Below are positions 1-7,234 of a DNA stretch of 27,688 bases, piece after piece. The position numbers and the translations under genes are program-made. This DNA is from JAJNBD01 sp964471475 (lineage in GTDB: Bacteria; Pseudomonadota; Gammaproteobacteria; CAISUE01), in contig CAYYFQ010000027.1 in NCBI GenBank assembly GCA_964471475.1, positions 1 through 27,688 on the forward strand, given 5' to 3'. A model generated the notes under the pieces. That model was given only the letters and a program-made list of their open reading frames with translations, did no database searches and was not told the origin of the DNA. How positions within the stretch are numbered: position 1 is the stretch's first letter; the number at the start of each line of letters is the position of its first letter.

Positions 1-30
1 TATCAAGGCTTGTAGAAGATTACTTTGCAT
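1..30 (-). CDS. possible start of a gene running off the left edge
   Basis: An ATG at 30-28 on the minus strand follows a purine-rich stretch (GGAAAGTAGGTGATT) that can serve as ribosome-binding site. It opens a frame of ten codons (MQSNLLQALI) with no stop before the window ends. It lies 6 bases downstream of the integrase stop, as expected for a second gene of the same element. Too little is visible to name a product, and it could be chance. Confidence 0.25.
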   Translation of the reverse strand, partial: MQSNLLQALI

Positions 31-36
31 AATCAC

Positions 37-909
37 CTACTTTCCACAATAAACCGTAAGAATTTGCCGGCGCGAATGTCCAAGCTCTTCAGTCAGTACG
101 GCGCGTGCATAATCATCTGCTACCTTTTGTTCAGTTGTCAGCTCCATTAACTTTGGCCCACCTGCAATTGGGGAAGCAAATCCTGTTAACACTTGGTAAC
201 GTTATTGAGCATACGCATGTCGAAGCCCATGCAAATTTTTTAGCCCCGCACGTTCAGTTTGTTTATCATAAATATAACGTTGCTGAATAAAACTTTTATC
301 TTTTGGAATGAGCGAGGCGCGTATTTGTTTTACGATTTTTTTTGCTTCATCAAGCCAAAAACGTTGCTCCACTGTAAGGATAGGTAGAACTCGGCCACGC
401 CCACCTTTGCACCACGAAGGTAAAAGCTCTAATCTGGCCCCTTTATCAGCAATATGGGGCTGTATCTTAATACACTCTTCTCGTCTTAAGCCAAATGCTT
501 TTTGTAATTGCAATGACAGATACAAATGGCGATCCGTAATTTTGCTAAAATCAGGATTAAATAAAGCACGATTAAAACGTGGCTTGTAGTTACGCCTCTC
601 AATACCCAACGCATCATTACTTGGTAAAATAGCTATTTTATTCGTTGCTTCAAAAATAAAACGCACGGTTGCCATGCGATTTTTAATCGTTCTAATCGAT
701 AAGCCGCCTTCCTGCCAATGCTTTACTAAAGCAGTAACATGCTTTGGTTTTAGCGAATAAATATTTGGCATAAGCATACCAATCTTTTGTAAATCATCTG
801 CGATGCGTAACAAAATATTTTTACGATCTGCTTGTGTAGCAAATGAACCGACATTTTTTCTTTTTAATAATTGGTGAATAGAATGTTTCAGTTTTTGTTT
901 CATGCTCAT
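37..909 (-). pseudogene. tyrosine recombinase (integrase), interrupted by an in-frame stop
   Basis: The reading frame from ATG 909 gives 235 residues and stops at TAA (204-202). Reading on in the same frame gives another 55 codons to TAG (39-37). Joined, this is about 290 residues, a usual size for this type of phage/ICE integrase. An N-terminal SAM-like core-binding region is followed by the catalytic fold: the first Arg in GLRREE, the HxLRH box (HGLRHAYA), and, only after the stop, LGHSRRQILTVYCGK with the H/R box and the presumed nucleophile Tyr. The stop therefore separates the catalytic Tyr from the rest, and the truncated product should be inactive unless the stop is read through. The original codon cannot be known. 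The gene sits inside the putative island whose right end is the tRNA fragment at 4620-4664. A sequencing error at the stop is the main alternative. Confidence 0.85.
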
Positions 910-1218
910 AGAAAAGTCTCATCATAGAAAAATCAATTACGGAGTGAAATATTGCAGCGTTTTGATTAAGCATGAGGAATGGTTAGTGTTAAGTTCCAAT
1001 AAGCAAGACAAGCTTGCATACCGCAGCCGAAGTTACACACGGAACAAAGGTACACTTAATCAAAATACCATCAAGATTGCGTTGTTACCAGGATTTAAGA
1101 AATGAAAATATAAAGATGAAAGAATAGGAAGTGAAAAAAATACTGACTGTCATACAGACATAACGACGTTTCGCAATATGAAATACAAGATAAATTAATA
1201 AGATACTTTGATGACATG

Positions 1219-1254
1219 GGCGCGTCACTATCGACAAACCGATAGTGACGCGCC
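1219..1254. repeat. perfect 15-bp inverted repeat
   Basis: Arms 1219-1233 (GGCGCGTCACTATCG) and 1240-1254 are exact reverse complements, separated by the 6-base loop ACAAAC. The hairpin is GC-rich at its base and is not followed by a T-run in either direction, so it does not look like an intrinsic terminator. It could be a recombinase or replication-protein site, or a structured RNA. Function unknown. Confidence 0.7.
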
Positions 1255-1556
1255 AGCTTTATATTTCGATGTTAAAAAATATAAACACACTCAATAACGC
1301 ACGTTTACTTAAACAAAAAATAGACGCTTAATGTACTTACCTTAATGCAATTGACACCAACATTGCGTGTCAAAGAATAAAACCGCAATGATTTTATCCT
1401 AAGTTAATACAATCTCTTTGGATAAGAGATATCGCACAACAATCAAACAACAATTGCGATCAACGTCAAAAGACGGTGCGAAAGTGATCTAATGCTTCGT
1501 TAACGTCGGAAGCATCAACGACAAAATAGAGATTAAAACTTATTCCAAATAAATAT

Positions 1557-1694
1557 GTCATCCATCAACCCCATCGCATCATAAGTGTGACATACCGTGC
1601 TCACAAATCAAGGACTACTCGCTACGCTGCGTTCCTCCTTGATTTGCTCCGCGCGGTACGCTGTTTAATTGATGCGATGGGGCTGACGGATGAC
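1557..1694. repeat. 138-base nested palindromic element
   Basis: Outer arms 1557-1581 and 1670-1694 are inverted copies of 25 bases with two mismatches. Inside, TACCGTGC (1593-1600) pairs with GCGCGGTA (1651-1658) with one G-T wobble, and CAAATCAAGGA (1604-1614) pairs perfectly with 1636-1646. The whole folds into one long interrupted hairpin, the layout of a small non-autonomous mobile element or REP-type repeat. No clear target duplication was found at its edges. No second copy is in the window. Confidence 0.6.
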
Positions 1695-1839
1695 GAAGCA
1701 AATTAAAATGAAATTGCTACGCAGAATTATTTTTAATTTACTTAGAGTTTGTGGCTTGCTTCGCAAGCGGTTTGTTTTAGTGCGAAAGAGCTTTATGGAA
1801 TCAAAAGCAAAGTTAGGGCCAAAGTTTTCTAAATTACGC

Positions 1840-1845
1840 TATAAT
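1840..1845 (+). promoter_or_regulatory. possible -10 box (TATAAT)
   Basis: An exact TATAAT lies 22 bases before the small frame at 1867 and 143 before the hypothetical gene at 1988. No good -35 hexamer is seen at 16-18 bases upstream, so this is a weak call resting on the -10 match and its position. Confidence 0.3.
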
Positions 1846-1866
1846 TACAAACATTAACGCTGTTTT

Positions 1867-2004
1867 ATGAAAATCTCAGAAAAGCTTAAGAAGTGCGTTG
1901 CATTTTTCAGTACCAACAGGCTTGATCTGCTTGAATCATCAGCATTAAAAAATACTGAGAACTTATACAAAAAAGGCCAACATACTCATGAATCATCTTA
2001 TTGA
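1867..2004 (+). CDS. possible small protein, 45 residues, overlapping the next gene
   Basis: ATG 1867 opens a 45-codon frame ending at TGA 2002-2004, overlapping the start of the membrane protein at 1988 by 17 bases in another frame. The product is Lys-rich at its N-terminus (MKISEKLKKC) and has no recognisable domain. A TATAAT sits 22 bases upstream, but there is no clear Shine-Dalgarno sequence. It could be a leader peptide coupling translation to the next gene, the tail of a decayed gene, or chance. Confidence 0.25.
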   Translation: MKISEKLKKCVAFFSTNRLDLLESSALKNTENLYKKGQHTHESSY

Positions 2005-2515
2005 ATTTGCAACTTTTCTTATTTCTATTTTATCGCTACTAGCAGCTTTCATTGCGGCTATCTATGCAAGCGTAACCTATTTACTTACTAAAAAAATGTT
2101 CAAATTTAGCCTGTTCGATAAGAGATATTTAATTTTCAAAAAATTCAGTGATCTGCTAATGGAGTTAGAGCTATATTGGCATGGTGGAATGGGGGGTATG
2201 CCACCAATAAGTGTTTTTGAAAATCCATCACCAGCAAAAATGCATTTTTTACCACAGCTGGAGAAGCTGAAAACTGAGTCTAGATACTTGTTCTCAGAAA
2301 AAATAACCTTACTTTTTACTGAAGGAATAAACTTATTTAATCAATTATCAAAACCAAATGATGAAACGTATAAAAACTTAGAAACTTACAAAGAAAAACT
2401 AAAAGTTGATAATATAAAGCAAATATTCGATGTATATCTTTTTGACAAAGAATTTCAAAAGCCCGAGCCTTATTCTTTAAGCGAATGGTTTAAAAACATC
2501 TTCTTCCCTCACTAA
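1988..2515 (+). CDS. hypothetical single-span membrane-anchored protein
   Basis: The 175-residue product is not recognised. Residues about 5-34 form a hydrophobic segment rich in Leu, Ile and Ala, followed by Lys-Lys, which predicts an N-terminal membrane anchor with the rest in the cytoplasm. The remainder is charged and probably helical, opening with FDKRYLIFKKFSDLL; it has a short Gly/Met/Pro-rich patch (GGMGGMPP) near residue 67. No catalytic motif is visible. It ends 20 bases before the DUF1016 nuclease gene on the same strand, with a plausible ribosome-binding site (AAAAGGG) between, so the two may form one operon. Base composition is AT-rich. Small membrane-anchored proteins beside nuclease genes are common in defence loci, but here that is inference only. 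Confidence 0.6.
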   Translation: MNHLIEFATFLISILSLLAAFIAAIYASVTYLLTKKMFKFSLFDKRYLIFKKFSDLLMELELYWHGGMGGMPPISVFENPSPAKMHFLPQLEKLKTESRYLFSEKITLLFTEGINLFNQLSKPNDETYKNLETYKEKLKVDNIKQIFDVYLFDKEFQKPEPYSLSEWFKNIFFPH

Positions 2516-2535
2516 TCAGATTAAAAGGGTAAACT

Positions 2536-3708
2536 ATGACTTCCGATAAAAAAACACCTAAACTGGCGGCTACTGACAAACGGAAACAACGAGGGCGAGT
2601 AGACCGAACCGTTATGTTTCCTGTTGCTCCACCAAAAATTGAATTACCTGCAGATTATCCTGATTGGCTAGCTGATCTAAAGCATCGCATTCAAAATGAA
2701 CGTTTACGGATTGTGGTAGCCAGTAATGCGGCTATGGTTTTGTTATATTGGGACATTGGACAGCGTATTCTTGAAAAACAACATACGCAAAGATGGGGGG
2801 CAAAAATCATCGATCGTTTGGCTTTTGATTTACATGAGCAATTTCCAGAGATGAAAGGTTTTTCTCCCCGTAACCTCAAATATATGAGAGCTTTTGCTTT
2901 AGCTTGGCCTGAACGCAAAATTGTGCAAGAGGCGCTTGCACAATTGACTTGGTACCATAATATAGCTTTATTAGAAAAGCTTAAAACCTCCGAGCAACGG
3001 CTTTGGTATGCCGCAAAAGCCTACGAGCATGGATGGTCACGTAATATTTTAGCAATCCAAATTGAAACACAAGCGCATCTGCGGTTTGGAAAAGCACAAA
3101 ATAATTTTCTTACAACACTTCCACCAACAGATTCTGATTACGCCGCACAAGTGTTTAAAGATCCATATTTGTTTGATTTTTTGGGTACGGATGCGCCACG
3201 ACTTGAGGCTGAGCTAGAACGTGGTTTGATGGCACATGTACAAAAATTTCTACTTGAGCTAGGACAAGGCTTCGCATTTGTTGGACAACAGGTGCATTTA
3301 GAGCTGGGGGATCAAGACTATTACCTTGATTTGTTATTTTATCATCTCAAGCTACGCCGGTATATTGTAATTGAATTAAAAGCTAGAAAATTTGAGGTGG
3401 GTGATGGTGTTCAATTAGGCATGTATATGCATGCTGTAGATAATTTGCTATGTCAGCCAGAAGACAAGCCTACATTAGGGTTATTATTGGTGCGTGAAAA
3501 AAACCGTGTATTGGTGGAGTATGCTTTAGGCGATAATAAACGACCCATTAGCATAGCTGAATGGGAAACTCAACTAACTCAATCGTTACCTGATAACTTG
3601 AAAGGAAGTTTGCCCAGTATTGAAGAAATTGAGGCTGAATTAAGTAGTGATTTTACTAATGAAGCGGATGTAGTCGCAAATGAAGGTAAACCTGAATCCA
3701 AAAAATAA
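2536..3708 (+). CDS. DUF1016-family PD-(D/E)XK nuclease (YhcG-like)
   Basis: The 390-residue protein matches the DUF1016/YhcG family. An N-terminal helical domain (about residues 42-180) carries the family pattern YWDIGQRI, FSPRNLKYMRAFA and LTWYHNIALL, and appears to be the DNA- or partner-binding part. The C-terminal domain (about 205-335) has a PD-(D/E)XK nuclease core: Asp265 in YYLDLLFYH, then Glu280-Leu-Lys282 in IVIELKARKF, with a following helix (GVQLGMYMHAV). The core residues are present, so it is probably active. The first 35 residues are basic and look disordered, and the acidic tail is also low complexity. These genes are typical of mobile elements and restriction-rich islands; their cellular role is not settled. 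Here it follows a small membrane protein and lies inside the putative tRNA-Lys island. Confidence 0.9.
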   Translation: MTSDKKTPKLAATDKRKQRGRVDRTVMFPVAPPKIELPADYPDWLADLKHRIQNERLRIVVASNAAMVLLYWDIGQRILEKQHTQRWGAKIIDRLAFDLHEQFPEMKGFSPRNLKYMRAFALAWPERKIVQEALAQLTWYHNIALLEKLKTSEQRLWYAAKAYEHGWSRNILAIQIETQAHLRFGKAQNNFLTTLPPTDSDYAAQVFKDPYLFDFLGTDAPRLEAELERGLMAHVQKFLLELGQGFAFVGQQVHLELGDQDYYLDLLFYHLKLRRYIVIELKARKFEVGDGVQLGMYMHAVDNLLCQPEDKPTLGLLLVREKNRVLVEYALGDNKRPISIAEWETQLTQSLPDNLKGSLPSIEEIEAELSSDFTNEADVVANEGKPESKK

Positions 3709-3778
3709 CTGCAACTTGTGAACCAATATTATCCCTGAGTAAAACGGTTATTTTGGGTTAGGTAAACGAGCCAATCTG

Positions 3779-3794
3779 ACCTAATATATTAGGT
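3779..3794. promoter_or_regulatory. perfect 16-base palindrome, candidate operator
   Basis: ACCTAATATATTAGGT is its own reverse complement and ends 23 bases before the start of the DJ-1/PfpI gene, just ahead of its ribosome-binding site (AGGAGAA). The half-site TTAGGTAA recurs as a direct copy at 3758-3765, 31 bases before the copy at 3789-3796, about three helical turns. This is the usual layout for binding of a dimeric repressor. No regulator gene is seen next to it. Confidence 0.5.
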
Positions 3795-3817
3795 AATCTG
3801 TTTTAGGAGAATTTTTT

Positions 3818-4426
3818 ATGAAAACATTTCTATACGTACTCAATACCTTATCCGATTGGGAAATCGGCTATATAACTGCTGAACTTAACAGTGGTAGGTT
3901 TTTTAAAACACCGGTCGATCTTATTAAAATTGGGAACACTATCCAACCTGTCAAAACAATGGGTGGCATTACAATTACTCCGAATGAGAGTATTAATAAT
4001 ATCGAACTTAATAAGGGTGACATATTAATTTTACCAGGAGCCGATACTTGGTTTGAAGATAGTAATAAAAAAATAATACAACTTATTCCAGATCTTCTAA
4101 ACCAAAGTGTCGTAGTTGCGGCAATCTGTGGAGCGACAGTTGCTTTAGCAAAAAATGGCATACTTAATACTAGGAAACATACCAGCAATGATAAAGAATT
4201 TTTAAAAATGAGTTGTCCTGAATATTCGGGAGAGGCACTATACTTAAATCAGCCAGCAGTTACTGATGGCAACTTGATAACAGCTACAGGACTTGCACCA
4301 TTAGAATTCTCATATGAAGTATTCAAAAAAACAGATATCAACCCTGAAACTCTGGAAGATTGGTATCTGCTAAACAAGACAAGGGATGTCAAATATTTCT
4401 ATGCACTGATGGATTCATTAAAATAA
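3818..4426 (+). CDS. DJ-1/PfpI family protein (class I glutamine amidotransferase-like)
   Basis: The 202-residue product has the DJ-1/PfpI fold: an N-terminal strand with Glu15 (DWEIGY), the LPGADTW turn at about 72-78, and a nucleophile elbow AAICGATVALA with Cys104. A C-terminal TGLAPLEF segment is typical of the YoaZ/YdeA-like branch of stress-linked DJ-1 relatives. These proteins act as glyoxalase, deglycase, chaperone or isonitrile-hydratase-type enzymes, and the exact activity cannot be told from sequence. Start ATG 3818 has a clear AGGAGA at the right distance. A palindrome upstream suggests a dedicated regulator. It is the last gene before the tRNA-Lys fragment and could be cargo of the element. 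Confidence 0.85.
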   Translation: MKTFLYVLNTLSDWEIGYITAELNSGRFFKTPVDLIKIGNTIQPVKTMGGITITPNESINNIELNKGDILILPGADTWFEDSNKKIIQLIPDLLNQSVVVAAICGATVALAKNGILNTRKHTSNDKEFLKMSCPEYSGEALYLNQPAVTDGNLITATGLAPLEFSYEVFKKTDINPETLEDWYLLNKTRDVKYFYALMDSLK

Positions 4427-4500
4427 TTTAGGCAGGTGAGTTGCAGTTGCTAGTTGAATTCAACGAATCATAAAAACAAGCCTATTTTTTCACTGTAGCA

Positions 4501-4536
4501 AAATCGTAGCAATTTGAAGTAAAATTACTACGATTT
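4501..4536. repeat. 15-bp hairpin and GTAGCAA repeats next to the att site
   Basis: Arms 4501-4515 (AAATCGTAGCAATTT) and 4522-4536 pair with one mismatch around a 6-base loop. The heptamer GTAGCAA occurs twice in direct orientation 11 bases apart (about 4495 and 4506), and the right arm holds an inverted near-copy. The position, about 85 bases from the tRNA fragment, suits arm-type integrase or excisionase sites at an attachment end. A transcription terminator for the DJ-1 gene is an alternative, but no T-run follows. Confidence 0.45.
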
Positions 4537-4619
4537 AGGTAGGATACAGTAGAAAATAAATTGAGCTAAAGCCACATCAGGCTTGGTTTTTAAAGGTTTT
4601 GCTAATTTCACTACTCGGC

Positions 4620-4664
4620 CTCTTAATCAATAGGTCGTAGGTTCGATCCCTACACGGCCCACCA
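4620..4664 (+). other. tRNA-Lys(CTT) 3'-end fragment, probable attachment site
   Basis: The segment reads as the 3' part of a tRNA: anticodon loop CTCTTAA (4620-4626, anticodon CTT), the 3' strand of the anticodon stem TCAAT, variable loop AGGTC, a T-arm with stem GTAGG/CCTAC and loop TTCGATC (4637-4653), the acceptor 3' strand ACGGCCC, discriminator A and encoded CCA (4662-4664). It resembles the 3' half of E. coli tRNA-Lys. The 5' half is absent: the bases just before (CGGC) do not pair with TCAAT and there is no D-arm. Integrases of this class recombine into tRNA 3' ends and leave such a copy at the far end of the element. Its orientation puts the intact gene left of base 1. Confidence 0.8.
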
Positions 4665-4694
4665 ATATTTACAGTGTCTGTATCAATACGTACA

Positions 4695-5699
4695 TCACGG
4701 TCGGCTTAATTGACGAGCCAAAAATGCGCCTCCATACAGTGCATGCTCAGGGTTCAATAAAACTCCGAGTGGAAATTTTTCACGTACCTCCAAGTAAGCA
4801 GTGCTCGCCTCTATACCTCGCCAAAAATCACTTCGCTCAAGAGCTTCCAGATGTTTTAGGATCACCCCCCCCGTCAACCAAATACCGCCTGTCGGCATAA
4901 AGCTCAACTGAACTGTTCCAATATATAAACCTAAGTACCAAGCAAATAAGGCTAACACGTCCTCTGCTTCTTTATTTCGTATTTTTTCACCTAAACTTTC
5001 AGGGGAATGCGAGAGCGAACCAGGATATAAAAAATCATAAAGTAACAAGGTTCCACGACCAGATAAAATTTTTTCAAAGGTGAGCGCTTGTTTTTTAGCG
5101 TATAAAAACTCTACTAAGGCTTGATGACGTTTGAATTCGTCATAATTGACACTTGGGGGCATCGTGATTCCAATGTGACCCATTTCATTGGCGCCATAAG
5201 CCAGTGTCTCGTTAGCTAACCACATGACGTCTTTTAAGCCAAGCCCCGTACCGACTCCAACGGCTACACGCCGCCCTTCTCTTGGCATCTTTGTCATGGT
5301 GAGATCATTTAACATTTTTATATTGGCCGTATCGTGCATATAGGAGGTATAAGTGGCACATGCCACAGGCAAATAATCATGGACGATATCAAAAGAAGGC
5401 CAGTGATACTTTTTAGCAAGCTGCAAAAAAGGCATAGGATAAGGATAGCCTTCCACCAAATGCAAAGCTTCACCATCAAAACACCCCGCAGCTCCAATTT
5501 GAATACGACACGCTTTCGCAAAATCAAAATCCAAAAGCTCTTGCATCTTTAGTATCAACGCCTCAAGAGAAGTATATTCACGAATCGCCAACGTACATTT
5601 TTTTTCTAATAAATATTCTTGGCGATGGTCATCAAATAACATGAGGCCCACGGCGCATTTTGTACCCCCCAAATCCCACGTGATAATGGGTTGCCTCAT
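4695..5699 (-). CDS. glk: glucokinase (Glk family)
   Basis: Phosphorylates glucose with ATP to glucose-6-phosphate in the cytoplasm. The 334-residue product is of the E. coli Glk type (321 residues there), not the ROK type: the N-terminal phosphate loop WDLGGTKCAVG, the GVGTGLG motif, the NEMGHIG sequence with the Glu-x-Gly-His substrate-binding motif, LSGRG, and a C-terminal GGIWLTGG turn. No zinc-binding ROK cysteines are seen. The start overlaps the stop of the upstream sugar transporter by four bases (ATGA, 5699-5696), so the two are translationally coupled: import then trapping of a hexose. The gene ends about 30 bases from the tRNA fragment and marks the start of resident chromosomal sequence. 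Confidence 0.92.
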   Translation of the reverse strand: MRQPIITWDLGGTKCAVGLMLFDDHRQEYLLEKKCTLAIREYTSLEALILKMQELLDFDFAKACRIQIGAAGCFDGEALHLVEGYPYPMPFLQLAKKYHWPSFDIVHDYLPVACATYTSYMHDTANIKMLNDLTMTKMPREGRRVAVGVGTGLGLKDVMWLANETLAYGANEMGHIGITMPPSVNYDEFKRHQALVEFLYAKKQALTFEKILSGRGTLLLYDFLYPGSLSHSPESLGEKIRNKEAEDVLALFAWYLGLYIGTVQLSFMPTGGIWLTGGVILKHLEALERSDFWRGIEASTAYLEVREKFPLGVLLNPEHALYGGAFLARQLSRP

Positions 5700-7075
5700 A
5701 CACGACCCAGCCTTCGAAGTGGTAACCCTTTTCGAATATTTTCTTCAATTTGTTCCAATGAAACTCCCGAAGTTTCGGGCACTTTGAGATAACAAAAGTA
5801 ATAACTCAAAACACACAATGCTGCATAAAAGAAAAAACTCAAACTTGCACCCCATTGATTCAATAAGCTTAAAAAAGTGGAAGACACCACAAAATTCCAA
5901 AACCAACAGCTAAACACAGCAATCCCCATTGCAGTCCCGCGTACTTCGAGGGGAAAAATTTCGGCCACCATTAACCACAATAATGCTCCCAAGCTAAAAG
6001 CAAAACAAATGATATAGGTAAAAATAAAACAAATGGCTAAAAGCTGTAGTAAAAATAAATGTGGTTGCGCATGAAACACTATTCCAAGACCACTCAAGCA
6101 CAAAAACATCCCTAATAAACCTGTGAGCAACAAAGGGCGACGTCCTAATTTATCCAAATAAAAAATAGCAAATACCGTCGCAAGGACGTTAACGACCCCA
6201 ATCCCTACTGTGGCTAAAATAGCATTAGCTGTATTGGCAAATCCAGCCATTTTAAAAATAGTAGGGGCGTAATAAATAATGGTATTAATCCCTGTGACTT
6301 GCTGGATAAGTCCTAACATCATACCCAGAAACAACACCGGGCGTACCCACACTGCAAAAACTTCTTTAAAGCTGGCTTTTTTAACTTTCAAGCTCTGCTC
6401 TATCGCGTTAATTTCATCTTCAACTTCATTATCCCTTTGACGAAATGCTCGCAAAACAGCTTTGGCTTTTATCAACATATTTTGTTTTACTAACCAACGA
6501 GGGCTTTCTGGTAAAAAAAGCATGCCTATGCTAAGTAAAATAGCAGGCACCAAACCTACCGCAAACATCCACCGCCATGATCCTGAGGTATTGGTAAATG
6601 CAAAATCAATCAAATAAGACACTAATATACCAATAGTAATAGCTAATTGGTTCAAAGATACCAAGCCTCCCCTCTTATCAGCGGGTGCAATCTCAGCGAT
6701 GTATAAAGGTGCAGTATAAGAACCAATACCAATCGCTACTCCAATTACTAAGCGGCCCACCAAAATCATCTCTATATTGGATGCTAAACTGGCAATGAGA
6801 GTACCTATCATAAAAAGGATAGCGACGATTAAAAGCAATTTTCGTCTTCCCAAAAGATCTGCCAAATGACCACAACACAAGGAACCCAGCATCGCTCCGA
6901 GCAACACACTACTCACAATCATTTCTTTCATAACTGTGGTGAGTGGGAAATCTTTTTCAATGAATAATAAAGCACCAGAAATAATCCCGGTATCAAACCC
7001 AAATAATAAACCTGTCACGGCGGCAATCAGAGAAATAATAGCAACGAACTTAAAGGGGTTGGTTTTGAGTGTCAT
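5696..7075 (-). CDS. MFS sugar:proton symporter (GalP/XylE type)
   Basis: Twelve-span sugar porter of 459 residues in the inner membrane. Family signatures are present in order: FGFDTGIISGAL in helix 1, the LGRRK loop 2-3 motif, helix 4-5 PLYIAEIAPADKRGGL, PESPRWLV ahead of the central loop, QQVTGINTIIYYAPTIF in helix 7, LGRRPLL in loop 8-9, and PETSGVSLEQIE after helix 12. Helix 7 QQxxGxN is the hexose-contacting motif of this family. The likely substrate is glucose, galactose or a pentose; coupling to glk favours glucose. Start ATG 7075 has AAGGACAG upstream. First gene of a two-gene operon transcribed away from queA. Confidence 0.92.
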   Translation of the reverse strand: MTLKTNPFKFVAIISLIAAVTGLLFGFDTGIISGALLFIEKDFPLTTVMKEMIVSSVLLGAMLGSLCCGHLADLLGRRKLLLIVAILFMIGTLIASLASNIEMILVGRLVIGVAIGIGSYTAPLYIAEIAPADKRGGLVSLNQLAITIGILVSYLIDFAFTNTSGSWRWMFAVGLVPAILLSIGMLFLPESPRWLVKQNMLIKAKAVLRAFRQRDNEVEDEINAIEQSLKVKKASFKEVFAVWVRPVLFLGMMLGLIQQVTGINTIIYYAPTIFKMAGFANTANAILATVGIGVVNVLATVFAIFYLDKLGRRPLLLTGLLGMFLCLSGLGIVFHAQPHLFLLQLLAICFIFTYIICFAFSLGALLWLMVAEIFPLEVRGTAMGIAVFSCWFWNFVVSSTFLSLLNQWGASLSFFFYAALCVLSYYFCYLKVPETSGVSLEQIEENIRKGLPLRRLGRV

Positions 7076-7129
7076 CTTCTGTCCTTAAAGCAAAAATTGT
7101 TATTGTACATTAGATATGGGGTCGTCAGG

Positions 7130-7164
7130 CTTCGGTTTTTCGTTTTTTACAAAAAAAACCGAAG
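7130..7164. repeat. 11-bp hairpin between divergent genes
   Basis: CTTCGGTTTTT (7130-7140) pairs exactly with 7154-7164, with a T/A-rich loop that could extend the stem. It lies between the divergent starts of the sugar transporter and queA, so it is not at the end of either gene. It may be a leader-RNA structure, an operator, or a remnant of a terminator from a lost gene. Confidence 0.4.
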
Positions 7165-7234
7165 GAAGCGTGCCACCTATTTTTTCTATTCTTTATGATA
7201 TGATCTTTAGTGTTTTAAAAAATTAATTTACACA

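Larger units (their letters stand above)
910..1839. other. about 930 bases without a convincing gene; repeat-bearing decayed DNA
   Basis: No frame here looks like a real protein. A 67-codon plus-strand frame at 902-1105 has no family resemblance or ribosome-binding site. The stretch holds a perfect 15-bp hairpin (1219-1254), a nested palindrome (1557-1694), and smaller hairpins: TTGACAC/GTGTCAA at 1351-1373, ATGCTTC/GAAGCAT at 1492-1515, and GCTTGC/GCAAGC at 1754-1768. It lies upstream of both the integrase (minus) and the hypothetical gene at 1988 (plus), so promoters for both should be in it. The picture fits eroded accessory DNA. Confidence 0.5.

Noticed and set aside
902..1105. A 67-codon plus-strand frame starting inside the integrase end
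   Set aside because: Overlaps the integrase start, has no ribosome-binding site, and its product has no family-like features; most likely chance in decayed DNA.
4620..4664. Functional tRNA gene
   Set aside because: The 5' acceptor strand, D-arm and 5' anticodon stem are missing; only the 3' part is present.
4695..5699. ROK-family kinase or regulator
   Set aside because: The sequence follows the E. coli Glk pattern, lacks the ROK zinc-binding cysteines, and has no N-terminal helix-turn-helix.
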